From Myroides phaeus (GTDB lineage: Bacteria; Bacteroidota; Bacteroidia; Flavobacteriales; Flavobacteriaceae): DNA of 33,941 bases. The position numbers and the translations under genes were made by a program. The stretch covers positions 1-33,941 of the forward strand of contig NZ_FNDQ01000027.1 of the NCBI RefSeq assembly GCF_900099675.1, read 5' to 3'. This document shows, in pieces, positions 1 to 9,255 of this stretch (position 1 is the first letter of the stretch; each line of letters starts with the position of its first letter). The notes under the pieces were generated by a model. It saw only the letters and a program-made list of their open reading frames with translations. It was not told the DNA's origin and did no database searches.

Positions 1-225
1 ATGCAGTTTTACTGATTTCCCACGTAATGGAAAATCTTCGATGGTAGTCATAGGATAAAATCCTTTGGAAACTAATTGTTTATCTGGAAGTTGATCACCA
101 TAATCGTTTTTTTCTTCGAAGTAAATATCTAAACGACTATTTAATTCTTCAACTTTTGTAATATTGAAATGCTCTACCAAGTACTCAGGTAGGATTAGTT
201 TTAGTATTTCTTTGCTATCCATCAT
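1..225 (-). CDS. IS transposase, N-terminal part (ISAon1/ISL3-like), runs off the left edge
   Basis: An open frame on the minus strand starts at the ATG at 223-225 (or 220-222) and continues without a stop to base 1, giving 75 codons. The translation begins MDSKEILKLILPEYLVEHF and ends near DFPLRGKSVKLH. I recognise this as the short N-terminal region of Bacteroidetes transposases of the ISAon1 type, which carry an acidic 'YFEEKND' stretch followed by 'FPLRGK.V.LH'. The family assignment is from memory of the motif and was not searched. The catalytic DDE part lies outside the window. The sequence just upstream of the start (about 226-290) contains a candidate terminal inverted repeat. The C-terminal end of a similar transposase, in the same orientation, sits at the right edge of the window. 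Confidence 0.75.
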   Translation of the reverse strand, partial: MMDSKEILKLILPEYLVEHFNITKVEELNSRLDIYFEEKNDYGDQLPDKQLVSKGFYPMTTIEDFPLRGKSVKLH

Positions 226-253
226 GATGCAAATATATTATTTTACAACTTCC

Positions 254-266
254 TCCCCAACTTTTG
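254..266 (-). repeat. Candidate IS terminal inverted repeat core (left copy)
   Basis: Read on the minus strand this is caaaagttgggga, followed inward by ggaag. The right-edge partial IS has caaaagttgggga followed by ctaag at 33859-33871. The two motifs are oriented as the two ends of one element would be: upstream of the transposase start here and at the transposase stop there. The true repeat may be longer than this exact core. Confidence 0.55.
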
Positions 267-564
267 TGCTTGCCCCAGTAAAAGTTTCTACTTAGAAATA
301 AGTAACCCTTTACATTTTAAAGTATTCTCCACTATCTTTTTTTGTCATTATAAACCGAAAAAATTAAAAAACATCAAGTTCGTACAACGCTACATCTAAT
401 TGTATATAGCCTATAAGTTTCCCAAAACACTGACTACGTATATAAAATTTTTCACTTCCTTACTTATTGCACAACCTTTCCGTCTAATATTCAAAAAGTT
501 ACCGATTAATTTATTTTTAATTAAAAAAACAAGCAAATAATACTGATTAATTAAAATTATGTTT

Positions 565-572
565 TATTTTTG
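565..572 (+). promoter_or_regulatory. Bacteroidetes -7 element of the tRNA-Pro promoter
   Basis: TATTTTTG matches the Bacteroidetes -7 consensus TAnnTTTG exactly and lies 28 nt before the tRNA. No clear -33 TTG is visible at the usual distance. The rest of the stretch 291-600 is AT-rich and I see no gene in it. Confidence 0.6.
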
Positions 573-600
573 CACTCGCAAGGACAAAATAAGTCTAAAG

Positions 601-675
601 CGGGGTGTAGCGTAGCCCGGTCATCGCGCCTGGTTTGGGACCAGGAGGTCGCAGGTTCGAATCCTGCCACCCCGA
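601..675 (+). tRNA. tRNA-Pro (anticodon TGG)
   Basis: A complete cloverleaf can be folded. The acceptor stem is CGGGGTG (601-607) with CACCCCG (668-674), discriminator A675. The anticodon stem is CCTGG (629-633) with CCAGG (641-645) around the loop TTTGGGA, with anticodon TGG at 636-638. The T arm is GCAGG TTCGAAT CCTGC. The 3' CCA is not encoded (ACA follows). UGG reads proline codons CCA/CCG and, with wobble modification, the others. Confidence 0.97.
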
Positions 676-676
676 C

Positions 677-710
677 AAAAAGGAATCACTATTTAGTGGT
701 TCCTTTTTTT
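677..710 (+). terminator. Rho-independent terminator after tRNA-Pro
   Basis: The stem aaaggaatcact / agtggttccttt (one G-U pair) closes an ATTT loop and is followed by a run of seven T. It starts immediately downstream of the tRNA. Confidence 0.85.
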
Positions 711-733
711 ATGTGGTATACTTTTTGAAAATA

Positions 734-769
734 AAAAAACAGCAGTAAGCTTTTGCTCACTGCTGTTTT
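734..769 (-). terminator. Terminator of the surface-protein pair
   Basis: On the minus strand aaaacagcagtgagc, an AAAA loop, and gcttactgctgtttt form a near-perfect stem of about 15 bp with one G-U pair, followed by a T run. It lies 30 nt beyond the stop codon of the 181-aa gene and closes the leftward transcript. Confidence 0.85.
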
Positions 770-799
770 ATATACATTATAAAATGCTTATTAACTTTC

Positions 800-1345
800 T
801 TATTCTGCTACTTTCCAAAAAGACCATTCCTCTCCATTAAATACACATAACATTTTTGATTCCTTATCATATGCAATTGTACCGGCTGCTGGACTTTTAA
901 TATTCAAATGTGGACTTTCACTTTTAGGTAAAACCATAGCCTTGTTATCTGCTTCAAGAATTAATACTCCAGTTGCTGTTGCAGCATCTTTTCCAATAAC
1001 AGTTGGAGAATAATTAGCAGTCTCTTCATTTTGAATAGTTAAATCTACTTTTCCAGAATTAATAGATAGATCAAACCAACCTGGAGAAGAACCACTTTTA
1101 TAATACTTAACCTTCTTATCGGCTGAATCAAAAATCATAGTCCCTCCAACTGGAGAAGTTACTACATCCCCTTTAGTTACCCAAGACAAAATAATCCCTC
1201 TATTGTCATCTGGTTTAAAGTCTAAAATCACATCTTTTCCCTCTACTTCATCTTTTCCTATAGCAGTTTGTCCAAACACTGTAGGTATACTAAACAGTAA
1301 ACAAATAAAAACAAAAAAGGTCCTTTTACTTATTTCATTTCTCAT
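800..1345 (-). CDS. Small secreted protein with a surface-protein-like C-terminal module
   Basis: This 181-aa protein has an N-terminal signal peptide (about residues 1-25: basic MRNEISKR, hydrophobic core, cleavage near FGQ-TA). No lipobox is seen. The rest is polar and beta-rich. The last 50-60 residues (VLILEADNKAMVLPKS..., AGTIAYD, FNGEEWSFW) follow the same pattern as the C-terminus of the 1495-aa protein encoded just upstream: V-LE--dK--V, then G-I/L-YD, then a final NG--W. The gene is downstream of that large gene in the same direction with a 31-nt gap and a shared terminator, so the two are probably co-transcribed. I do not recognise an enzymatic function. A partner or accessory subunit of the neighbouring surface protein is an inference. 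Confidence 0.85.
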   Translation of the reverse strand: MRNEISKRTFFVFICLLFSIPTVFGQTAIGKDEVEGKDVILDFKPDDNRGIILSWVTKGDVVTSPVGGTMIFDSADKKVKYYKSGSSPGWFDLSINSGKVDLTIQNEETANYSPTVIGKDAATATGVLILEADNKAMVLPKSESPHLNIKSPAAGTIAYDKESKMLCVFNGEEWSFWKVAE

Positions 1346-1376
1346 AGCTTTTCAATTTTAAAATTTAGAAAATATT

Positions 1377-4300
1377 TTATTCGTCAACACATCCTTGTTC
1401 TACACATCCCCAAGCTTTACCATTGTACAGCTTCACACAATTTACAGTAGTATCATACACCAACATACCTTCTTTTGCTTCTAATTTCATAATTTGATCT
1501 GTAGTCAATCGAGTAATAACCAATCCTTTATCTTTTGATTCTAATACTACAAAAGCATTTCCTCTTTGACTCATCCACGCATTATTCATTCTCTTTAAAG
1601 TAGTCAAGGCCATAAATCCTTCTGAAGCAAAAATATCACCACTTGATCCCGTTACGGGTTTGTAGTAACAAATAGTACAAAATGGCAAATCAATCTCTCC
1701 ATTTGCATTTACTAAAGAAGAAGCTAAACAATCATCTTCAGATTCACTAATTAATTCATAACTAAAGTTAACATCAGCAGGATCTTTAGTAGTAGAATCT
1801 ATATCATAATCGGCTAAATTATCGGATGCTTTAACTTTATATTTTATCCAACTCTTACCACTAGGCAATGTAAAGTCTTCAAACTCTAAACTTCCTTCTT
1901 CACCTTGATTACTCCCTAAGTTCAAGCCTTTTGACGTTTGTAAACTTCCAGACACTAACTTAAACGAAACATTATCATAGTCAATTCCTAAAAACATCTC
2001 TTCTATTTTTACATCATTAGGATTATCAATTTCAATAGTAAATTCTATTTCTTTAGATAAACTAAAACAACTTTTATCTGAAGTGAAAGAAGTAATTATT
2101 TGTTTAGGCCTCGGAGAATCTTTAACATCCGTTTCAGTAAAATCATTACCTGTTAGACGATCTTGACTCAATAGCTCTACTTTTTTTCCATTCCTATCAT
2201 AATCCAAAGCAGCACGGTTTTTATAAATACCAGGTTTAGCATTTTCATCAAAAATAGCACTTGCTCTGAAGGTATAAGTACTTCCACCTCCAGGAATCAT
2301 TAATCCTGAAACAACTAAAGTTCTTGTACCATAACCATATATTTGTTCATCTTCAATATCTATTCCTCCAGCAGAGAATGAATCATTAACCCACACCATC
2401 CCTTCAGGTAAAGTATCAGTAAACAATACTTCTTTAGAAGCACAATTCGTATTTACAGAGCGGAAAGTATAGTCAATTATATCACATAATTTTGCTTCAG
2501 CAGGACCTTGTTTTGTTAAAATTAATCCATCTTCATTTGGAGGAGGTAAAGGAGCAACACAATAAAACTCCATTGGCCCAATTCCAATATAAGCAGCCCC
2601 CTTTCCTACCTCTGTTTTATATATAACATGTATTTCCTCTACTGGATGTTCAAAATCAACAAATACACGTCCTTTTTTATTAGTATATCCTGAATTACCA
2701 TTTCCTGGCACTCCAGTTTTTTTAGCCTTAGCAGTACCTACATTATCGATTGTATAACGGCTTTTTGCAGCTTTATTATATGTGTAACTTAATTTTGGAT
2801 AAACTGGCGAGCCATTACAATACCCTATAACCTGAACCACATCTAACACTCTCCCTGTACGGTCAACATCAAATAATTCAAAAGACGTTGCTGCAGCTGC
2901 TTTTTGTTTATTATCTTTTGTAAAAGCAATCTTAGTAGTTACCATCTTATTGCTTGCTATTCTTTCTTTTAATGACTTTTTTGAAGAAGCTCTTGGATAT
3001 TTTTTTTTCAAGCCACCACCTAAATCCTCAACTGTAATATTAACATTAAAATTATCACCTAAATTAAAACTTTTAGCCTTATCTCCTCTTTTCCAGTTAC
3101 TTTTAGTAAAATCAATAGACTTAATACCTGGGAATTCACAATTATCACAAGTCCCTACCACTTTAGCTCCAAAAGTAATATATGTGAACTTGTCTCTAAA
3201 CTTATAATTAACAATATGTTTACCATCAACGAATGCCATAGGTACTACTTGATCCCATTTATTAGCTGTTAACTTTTCAGCACTATCTGCTACTAAAAGA
3301 AAAACTTGATAATTAGCTCCATTAAATGGAAATTCTGGACCATAAGCACTAACCATTATTTCTTGATCAAAATTTACATTGTCAACCAACCAAACTCTTC
3401 CATTTAAACGAGAATCCATTGCACCACAAATCTCTTGATTCCCAGCAAATGAATATGTTGACATCGGCTGATTATTATGTCCCCAAGTAATTGCTGATTT
3501 ATCTTTATTAATATCACCTAATATCGGATCTATTCCTAACTTAGTTCCTACTCCCATATGAAGTGCACTCCCTACTTCTGTAGACTTAGACTGACGATTA
3601 TACAAACTCGCATCATCATCTCTCAATACAGAAGTCACGTTATTGTGATACATGTTATGAATCTTATCATTTCCTTTCCAAATTGATTTTCCATCTGAAA
3701 AAAGATAATCAAAATTCACTAATGGTGATTCTTTATTTAAGTCAATGGTAATACCATACTTTAACCCTAAATAAGAATTAATTCTATTTCTTTCATCTTG
3801 TGTTAATACTCCTTCATAAGCAATAACTTCAGGCATTACTCCATCTAAAAAATAATTGCTCGAAGAACTTCCTAACCCCAGCATCCCTTTCTCATTCATT
3901 AATACAGTTTTATATGTATGTTTAACGCTTTCTGAATGAGCATCAAACTCAAATGTTATAGTAGATCCAACATTCCAATGATAACCAGCAATAGTTGTCG
4001 ACATCGGAGTAAACAATCTTTGTTTACTATTAGTTAACCCCGTAGATCCAATACGTCCTTTACCCGCTGCCTTATCTCTATATACACCAAAAGCAGGACG
4101 TCTTGCCTTTGTGTTTATTATATGGTCACCAAAACCAATAAAATATGATCTAGTTGTAGCAAAACTATGATTTACAACTGTATAAAAAGCTACATTAGAA
4201 GGTACAGCTACTGAAAAAGGTGCCTTATCTGTAATTAAATAATCTTCTTTTTTCTCAAATTTCAATGTAGGATGGAAGTTAGTCTTTTCATCATACTTTA

Positions 4301-5864
4301 CATATTTAGCAGACGCTTTATTTGCAGCTCTACGTCTATAACTTGTCCCTAATCCCGCATAATCCCTCCAATTTAATATCTCTCCATCACTATTAACACT
4401 TACTGTATTAGGAATAGAAGCATTTAACCACATTTTTAACCCACTAAAAACTCCTCCTGGAGCTTTAGCATATAATGCGAAACCAATATAATCACCATCC
4501 ATTATTTCAACACCTTCTACTTTACCGCCATTAATTTTATAAATACGAGTAGTTGCAGGACTAAATTTCTCATCTTTACTAATCAATAGCCACTCCCCAA
4601 GATTTGGTGCTAAATTTACGGTAAAAGCTGTTTTACCTGTAGTTTTAGCTCTATATTTATAATTATAAATTGTAGAAATTCTATCTTTCGTTTCAACCCC
4701 ACCTTCTATAACACTAGTTAATGTATAATTAGCAAACTTTGTTCCTACATCATATTTATAAGAAGACGTTCCTTCTAATCCATTCCCTCCAAACATCAAA
4801 GCATATTTATCTGTTAATACAGAATTATTCTCTGCATTTGTATCAGCAAAATCACCCAAATAAACGGTCATATAAGGTTTTTCTGAACTTACTGATTGCT
4901 TTTGGTGTAATCCACTTCCATTATCACGTGCTATTCCAAAAACATCTTTATTATAAGCAACATAACCATTCGAATCAATATTATAAACATCAGTTCCATC
5001 AGACAACGTATAAGACCTCTGACCTCCATATTTATCTAAAGATATTCCATACTTTATAGCTAAATAAGTATTAATCTTATTCATCTCAAGAGGTGTCAAC
5101 GAAACTCCATTAGCTCCTGCGGGACGAGATAAAACGATAATCTCATAAACTTCTCCAAAAAAAGCATTTGTAGACACACTAGCACCCCCACTATTTCCAA
5201 TTACAGCCAAATTTACAGCTGTATTCAATGTTTTTGCAGCCTCTCGAGCTCCACTTTTTAATCCATTAAAATATAGATTATGAACACCGCCTGCCTTTAT
5301 ATTTGGAATTATAGACATTCCTATACCATAATCACTTTCAGAATAATTATGCACTGTTTTTGTACTTCCTATTTCATCCCATAACGCACCTGATTTAGAC
5401 CACCCAAAATTATTAGTTTCTTTACTTCCGCCAAGCTTCAATACAGTAGCGTTTGCATTACTATTCTCTTTATCTACACGTGAAACCCAGATCACAAAAT
5501 ACGATGTATTCCCATTAACTATAAAAGAATTATTGCTTACTAGCTTTCTTCTTTCGTTATTTAACTTTGTGACACCTTCAATCCCTTCATCTTCATCTTT
5601 TTCTTGATAATAAAACTCTACTGCAGGATTATAATTCATAGATGATTCGATAAAACGCGGCCTATACTCTAAAGGAGCAGAAAAGTGTCTACCCTTATTA
5701 GATTTATCTTTCCAGTCCTTAATATCCTCTCCATCTTTAACATTTACACCTAGTTCATCTGCTTTTAACCAAAGCTCAGTAGTTACTCCCTGAATTCCCC
5801 CTGGATTTTGAGCAAAACTTACAAAACTAATGAGGTAAAAAAATAATATAAATATCTTCTTCAT
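1377..5864 (-). CDS. Large secreted multidomain surface protein (LamG-like/DUF8202/DUF11)
   Basis: This 1495-aa protein has a clear signal peptide (MKKIFILFFYLISFVSFAQ). It contains two successive modules that each look like a concanavalin/LamG-type jelly roll followed by a DUF8202-like segment. The first spans about 25-330 (ELWLKADELG, INTYLAIKYGISLDKYGG, VFGIARDNGS). The second spans about 472-770 (GLKMWLNAS, INSYLGLKYGITID, VTSVLRDDDAS). A cysteine-containing region follows (about 905-1100), then a DUF11-type Ig-like repeat (about 1113-1222: LTKQGPAEAKLCD, FTDTLPEGM), a second DUF11-like repeat (about 1250-1382), and a C-terminal module (about 1400-1495: EGMLVYDTT, KLYNGKAWGC) similar to the 181-aa neighbour. 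I do not see a classical type IX secretion CTD. An exported adhesin or surface-layer-like protein is likely, but the ligand is unknown. Confidence 0.88.
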   Translation of the reverse strand: MKKIFILFFYLISFVSFAQNPGGIQGVTTELWLKADELGVNVKDGEDIKDWKDKSNKGRHFSAPLEYRPRFIESSMNYNPAVEFYYQEKDEDEGIEGVTKLNNERRKLVSNNSFIVNGNTSYFVIWVSRVDKENSNANATVLKLGGSKETNNFGWSKSGALWDEIGSTKTVHNYSESDYGIGMSIIPNIKAGGVHNLYFNGLKSGAREAAKTLNTAVNLAVIGNSGGASVSTNAFFGEVYEIIVLSRPAGANGVSLTPLEMNKINTYLAIKYGISLDKYGGQRSYTLSDGTDVYNIDSNGYVAYNKDVFGIARDNGSGLHQKQSVSSEKPYMTVYLGDFADTNAENNSVLTDKYALMFGGNGLEGTSSYKYDVGTKFANYTLTSVIEGGVETKDRISTIYNYKYRAKTTGKTAFTVNLAPNLGEWLLISKDEKFSPATTRIYKINGGKVEGVEIMDGDYIGFALYAKAPGGVFSGLKMWLNASIPNTVSVNSDGEILNWRDYAGLGTSYRRRAANKASAKYVKYDEKTNFHPTLKFEKKEDYLITDKAPFSVAVPSNVAFYTVVNHSFATTRSYFIGFGDHIINTKARRPAFGVYRDKAAGKGRIGSTGLTNSKQRLFTPMSTTIAGYHWNVGSTITFEFDAHSESVKHTYKTVLMNEKGMLGLGSSSSNYFLDGVMPEVIAYEGVLTQDERNRINSYLGLKYGITIDLNKESPLVNFDYLFSDGKSIWKGNDKIHNMYHNNVTSVLRDDDASLYNRQSKSTEVGSALHMGVGTKLGIDPILGDINKDKSAITWGHNNQPMSTYSFAGNQEICGAMDSRLNGRVWLVDNVNFDQEIMVSAYGPEFPFNGANYQVFLLVADSAEKLTANKWDQVVPMAFVDGKHIVNYKFRDKFTYITFGAKVVGTCDNCEFPGIKSIDFTKSNWKRGDKAKSFNLGDNFNVNITVEDLGGGLKKKYPRASSKKSLKERIASNKMVTTKIAFTKDNKQKAAAATSFELFDVDRTGRVLDVVQVIGYCNGSPVYPKLSYTYNKAAKSRYTIDNVGTAKAKKTGVPGNGNSGYTNKKGRVFVDFEHPVEEIHVIYKTEVGKGAAYIGIGPMEFYCVAPLPPPNEDGLILTKQGPAEAKLCDIIDYTFRSVNTNCASKEVLFTDTLPEGMVWVNDSFSAGGIDIEDEQIYGYGTRTLVVSGLMIPGGGSTYTFRASAIFDENAKPGIYKNRAALDYDRNGKKVELLSQDRLTGNDFTETDVKDSPRPKQIITSFTSDKSCFSLSKEIEFTIEIDNPNDVKIEEMFLGIDYDNVSFKLVSGSLQTSKGLNLGSNQGEEGSLEFEDFTLPSGKSWIKYKVKASDNLADYDIDSTTKDPADVNFSYELISESEDDCLASSLVNANGEIDLPFCTICYYKPVTGSSGDIFASEGFMALTTLKRMNNAWMSQRGNAFVVLESKDKGLVITRLTTDQIMKLEAKEGMLVYDTTVNCVKLYNGKAWGCVEQGCVDE

Positions 5865-5916
5865 AATTAATTCTTTTATTTAAATACACTTATCTTTTAA
5901 GCAAAATTATTACATA

Positions 5917-5947
5917 CAAATATATAATTAACATTTATAACTAACAA
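5917..5947 (-). promoter_or_regulatory. Promoter of the 1495-aa surface protein gene
   Basis: On the minus strand TATATTTG (5917-5924) matches the -7 consensus TAnnTTTG, with TTG (5945-5947) 20 nt upstream as the -33 element. This is one of the best-spaced promoters in the window. The predicted start is near 5910, about 45 nt before the ATG. The rest of 5948-6381 is very AT-rich and I see no gene or convincing structure in it. Confidence 0.6.
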
Positions 5948-6381
5948 TAAAATACTTTTTATTATAAAAAACACAATAAATGATAAATAACTCTAAACTT
6001 TAAGTAAAAAAAACCATTAGTAATAGCGAAATAACCATAGATATAACAGCAAATATTCAATTATAAATAGACTTAACCTCATCAACCTATATTTATTAAA
6101 TTGATTTAAAGCATTTAATAGAAATTAATACACGTACTGTGTATTTTAAAACACATTATCTACTTAACATTTACTTTTTTTTGCAAATTTTACATATCAA
6201 AAATCAACTATTGTAAAAAGAACTATCGTATTATTCCCTCTAAAAATAGTAAAGCCAAAAAAATATAAATACTTTTATACTTTAGTTACAACAAACAAGA
6301 ATATTGCTTATCTAAAGCTTCTATGCTTACCATCAAAATCTTGTTTATAATAAGTATAACCAATAAAACAATTTTATTTCA

Positions 6382-7329
6382 ATGGAAAACAAAACGAATA
6401 AACCGCAAAGTGTTACTGATTATCCAAATAAGAACACCATCTTTTCAGTTTGGAAGTTTAAACAAGATGCTGATATTAAACCTGCTTTTGAAAAACTTTG
6501 TGGATTGGTCAATAACTTAAACAATTCATTTAAAATCCGCATTCCAGATGCTAAAACAAGTTGCATTATGGGAGTTGGTTACAACGCTTGGTTAAGCTTA
6601 GGTCTTCCTACTCCACTTCCGAAAGAATTTAAACCTTTTGAAGAAATCAAAGGAGAAAAACACACAGCTGTTTCTACAGAAGGAGACTTACACTTTCACC
6701 TAAGCGCTATTAATCCGGCTATTTGCTTTGATATGGCAGCTGCTTTAGCAGATATACTAATTCCAATTGCCGATTGTTTAGAAGAGGTACAAGGATTTAG
6801 ATATTGGGATGGTAGATCTATTATCGGATTTGTGGATGGTACTGAAAACCCAACCGATGACGATAGAGATTACTTTGGTGTTGTTCGCGATAACGACCCT
6901 GCTTATAATGGTGGCAGTTATTTATTTGTTCAAAAGTATATTCACAATATGAATAACTGGAACAAACTTTCTACTGAAGAGCAAGAAAAGGTTATTGGTA
7001 GATATAAAGCAACTGACATCGAAATGGAAGAAGACGTTAAACCTTCTAACTCTCACTCGTCATTAACGGCTATTGAAGATGAAGATGGAAACGAACTAAA
7101 AATTGTAAGAGCAAATATGCCGTTTGCTAACCCTTCTAAAGGTGAAGCAGGTACTTATTTCATTTCTTATGCAAGTACGTTTAGTACAACAAAGAAAATG
7201 TTAGAGAATATGTTTATCGGTGATCCAGTAGGAAACTACGATAGAATATTAGATTTTAGTACAGCTAAAACAGGTACGTTATACTTTGTGCCTTCTCTTG
7301 ATATGTTAGACGATTATTCTGCTGAATAA
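6382..7329 (+). CDS. DyP-type heme peroxidase (YfeX-like)
   Basis: This 315-aa protein is close in length and motif order to E. coli YfeX. The DyP signature GFVDGTENP is present with catalytic Asp152. The proximal heme ligand is His225 (PSNSHSS), and the distal Arg243 lies in IVRANMPF. Family members use hydrogen peroxide to oxidise dyes, phenols or porphyrins. No signal peptide or Tat motif is seen, so the enzyme is probably cytoplasmic. There is no encapsulin gene beside it and no typical encapsulin-targeting tail. The gene is monocistronic and ends in a bidirectional terminator shared with the convergent acetyltransferase gene. The physiological substrate cannot be told from sequence. Confidence 0.95.
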   Translation: MENKTNKPQSVTDYPNKNTIFSVWKFKQDADIKPAFEKLCGLVNNLNNSFKIRIPDAKTSCIMGVGYNAWLSLGLPTPLPKEFKPFEEIKGEKHTAVSTEGDLHFHLSAINPAICFDMAAALADILIPIADCLEEVQGFRYWDGRSIIGFVDGTENPTDDDRDYFGVVRDNDPAYNGGSYLFVQKYIHNMNNWNKLSTEEQEKVIGRYKATDIEMEEDVKPSNSHSSLTAIEDEDGNELKIVRANMPFANPSKGEAGTYFISYASTFSTTKKMLENMFIGDPVGNYDRILDFSTAKTGTLYFVPSLDMLDDYSAE

Positions 7330-7340
7330 TACATCATAAA

Positions 7341-7373
7341 AAAAGCCTCTACTTAAAACTAGTAGAGGCTTTT
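7341..7373. terminator. Bidirectional terminator between the DyP peroxidase and GNAT genes
   Basis: Perfect arms aaaagcctctact and agtagaggctttt close a 7-nt loop between two convergent genes. A/T tracts on both sides make it usable on both strands. Confidence 0.85.
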
Positions 7374-7391
7374 ACTTTTATATCTTCTATT

Positions 7392-8102
7392 TTATTGAGC
7401 AACTATTTCTAATTGACCAAAGACTGTTAATTCTAACGCATCGGTTAAACCAAGAGCTGCCTCATTAGCTATAGGACAGCGAAATTGCGGTTCTCCTCCT
7501 TCAGAAAGGATAGACTGACTCAGTTTTCGAACAACAGCAGTTGCCATTCCCAACTCCTGATGTGTGTCCAATGTAATTACGCGGACATCTGTAAACGGAC
7601 TCGTACTCCACTTACTTCCACTTGCCACACAGACTAACTCACCTTTCTCAAAAGCACCAAATACAAACTCAGCATCAAATCTTACGCCAGATGCATTTAA
7701 TGTGTCTTTAGAAAGCTTTGCTTCAAATTTAGCTACACAAGTATTCTCATCCATCGTCAATCGCTTTATTTCACCTAAAATAGTTTGTTTTGCTAACCTT
7801 GTCTTTTCATTTTCAGAAAAGTAAAATACCTCAACAGGACTATTACTTACTAATCCACTTTCGGTTACTAACTGACGAAATATAGCCAGAGAAAACTCGC
7901 CAATAGCAAGCAAATCTAACTTTTCAGCAACTTCAGGAGACACTACGGCTAATGTGTGTTGATTAGGCATTTTTACCATCATAATTCGGTAAGAATTATC
8001 TAAACGCGCATTAATTACCAATGTGAATAATTCGTCTATATAAACTATTTTTCCGCCCATCATCACAGAACTCCAATAAGCGTGAATTGTATTTGACAAC
8101 AT
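7392..8102 (-). CDS. GNAT family N-acetyltransferase (FR47-like)
   Basis: This 236-aa protein has a C-terminal GNAT fold. About residues 150-225 contain the strand VRVITLDT followed by the acetyl-CoA loop QELGMA (182-187, the Q/R-x-x-G-x-A motif) and a helix, then RCPIANEAALGLTDAL, which resembles the FR47-type 'N..S..LY...GF' region. The N-terminal half is less typical and may shape the acceptor site. The gene begins 28 nt after the lgt stop codon on the same strand and is probably co-transcribed with lgt. The acceptor is unknown. Nothing in the sequence shows that it works with Lgt. Confidence 0.8.
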   Translation of the reverse strand: MLSNTIHAYWSSVMMGGKIVYIDELFTLVINARLDNSYRIMMVKMPNQHTLAVVSPEVAEKLDLLAIGEFSLAIFRQLVTESGLVSNSPVEVFYFSENEKTRLAKQTILGEIKRLTMDENTCVAKFEAKLSKDTLNASGVRFDAEFVFGAFEKGELVCVASGSKWSTSPFTDVRVITLDTHQELGMATAVVRKLSQSILSEGGEPQFRCPIANEAALGLTDALELTVFGQLEIVAQ

Positions 8103-8130
8103 CTTTCTAACTCTTTTAAATTTATAAAGC

Positions 8131-8988
8131 TTACGCCTCTTTCTCTTTTAAATTTACAGGAGAATAAGCAGTTATCTTAACTAATTGTTTTTGAAACACC
8201 AATAGCCATACTCCAAATACAATAAATGGAACACTTAACCATTGTCCCATATTAAACAACATTCCTTGTTCAAAAGCAACTTGATCTTCCTTAAAGAACT
8301 CCAACACAAAACGCGCTGTAAACATCAAAATAAGAAACAAACTAAAAATAACGCCGTTTGTCTTTAAGTTAACTTTCTTATAAACAAGGTACAAGATTAC
8401 ACAAGTCAATAAATAAGCAAATGCTTCATATAATTGCGTTGGGTGTCTTGGAATCATATCATCATTAGCAAATATAACTCCCCAGTTGCCATTCGTTGGT
8501 TTTCCGTAAATTTCGGAATTCATAAAGTTTCCAAATCGAATGAAAGCACCTGCCACAGGAACCCCGATAGCAATGCGGTCCAACAACCAAAACATTCCGA
8601 TTTTATACTTTCGACAATACAAATAAATTGCCAAAAGAACACCTATCGCTCCACCGTGACTTGCCAAGCCCATAAAACCAACATACTGATAAGCACCTCC
8701 TATTTTTTGAAAAGGAATAATTGCTTCTAAGGGATGCTGTGAATAGTACGCAAAATCGTAAAATAAACAGTGGCCTAATCGCGCACCTACTACAGTACCA
8801 ACAAGTATATAAATAAGTAAAGTATCTAAATATTGAATAGGAATACGCTCCTTTTGAAATAAGCGTTTTACAATATTATACCCAAGGATTAACCCTACTG
8901 CAAATAAAACTCCGTAATACCTTACTGGTACACCCGCAATAGAGAATAGTTCAGGATTTGCATCCCATAGCATGATTGCTTGATTCAT
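8131..8988 (-). CDS. lgt: Phosphatidylglycerol-prolipoprotein diacylglyceryl transferase
   Basis: Lgt transfers diacylglycerol from phosphatidylglycerol to the lipobox cysteine of prolipoproteins in the inner membrane, the first step of lipoprotein maturation. The 285-aa protein has the expected seven or so hydrophobic segments. Landmark motifs are RLGHCLFYD (about 70-78), SHGGAIG with His111 (the essential His103 region of E. coli), the Lgt signature RFGNFMNSEIYG (151-162, essential Arg151), and the RHPTQLYEA motif (181-189). The length is normal for the family. It heads a two-gene leftward unit with the GNAT gene. A near-consensus -7 (TACTTTG on the minus strand around 9018-9024, one base short of TAnnTTTG) lies just upstream, but I would not rely on it. 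Confidence 0.97.
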   Translation of the reverse strand: MNQAIMLWDANPELFSIAGVPVRYYGVLFAVGLILGYNIVKRLFQKERIPIQYLDTLLIYILVGTVVGARLGHCLFYDFAYYSQHPLEAIIPFQKIGGAYQYVGFMGLASHGGAIGVLLAIYLYCRKYKIGMFWLLDRIAIGVPVAGAFIRFGNFMNSEIYGKPTNGNWGVIFANDDMIPRHPTQLYEAFAYLLTCVILYLVYKKVNLKTNGVIFSLFLILMFTARFVLEFFKEDQVAFEQGMLFNMGQWLSVPFIVFGVWLLVFQKQLVKITAYSPVNLKEKEA

Positions 8989-9202
8989 TATCTCCGTTTT
9001 TATACTAAAATGAAGCGCAAAGTACTACATTTTAAAAAAAATAGCTCCCTAAATACCCATAAAATATAGTATTCTAATAAGAGAATATCATATTGCTATT
9101 TAATATATAAAAGCGAGTGTTAAATTCTCTAATTTAAGTTAATCACTATACCTAATGCTTCTAAACACGATATTTATCATATAAAGTGATACAAGGTTTT
9201 CC

Positions 9203-9210
9203 TATCTTTG
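9203..9210 (+). promoter_or_regulatory. -7 element of the bdhA promoter
   Basis: TATCTTTG is an exact TAnnTTTG match placed 46 nt before the bdhA ATG. A clear -33 TTG is not visible about 20 nt upstream. Confidence 0.55.
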
Positions 9211-9255
9211 GGTAACATAATAAAAGGATAATAAACTTATTAAAAGAAAGAATAT

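Larger units (their letters stand above)
1..290 (-). mobile_element. 5' end of an insertion sequence (partial copy)
   Basis: This holds the transposase N-terminus (1-225), its short leader and a candidate terminal repeat containing tccccaacttttg at 254-266. The outer boundary is not defined precisely because no target-site duplication can be checked, so 290 is approximate. On the minus strand the element reads inward as caaaagttgggga, then the transposase start about 30 nt later. The same 13-mer is found at the other edge of the window beside a transposase C-terminus. Confidence 0.6.

Noticed and set aside
2950..5059. Plus-strand frames (2950-3207 and 4739-5059) opposite the 1495-aa gene
   Set aside because: Low-complexity translations on the strand opposite a clear secreted-protein gene; no start context or homology.
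6323..6520. 65-codon frame overlapping the start of the DyP peroxidase gene
   Set aside because: It overlaps a well-supported gene in another frame and has no motif.
6382..7329. Possible encapsulin cargo DyP system
   Set aside because: No encapsulin gene is adjacent and the C-terminus lacks a recognisable targeting peptide.
9070..9087. TATTCT-N6-AGAATA between lgt and bdhA
   Set aside because: A 6-bp AT-rich repeat is expected by chance here and it does not overlap a promoter element.
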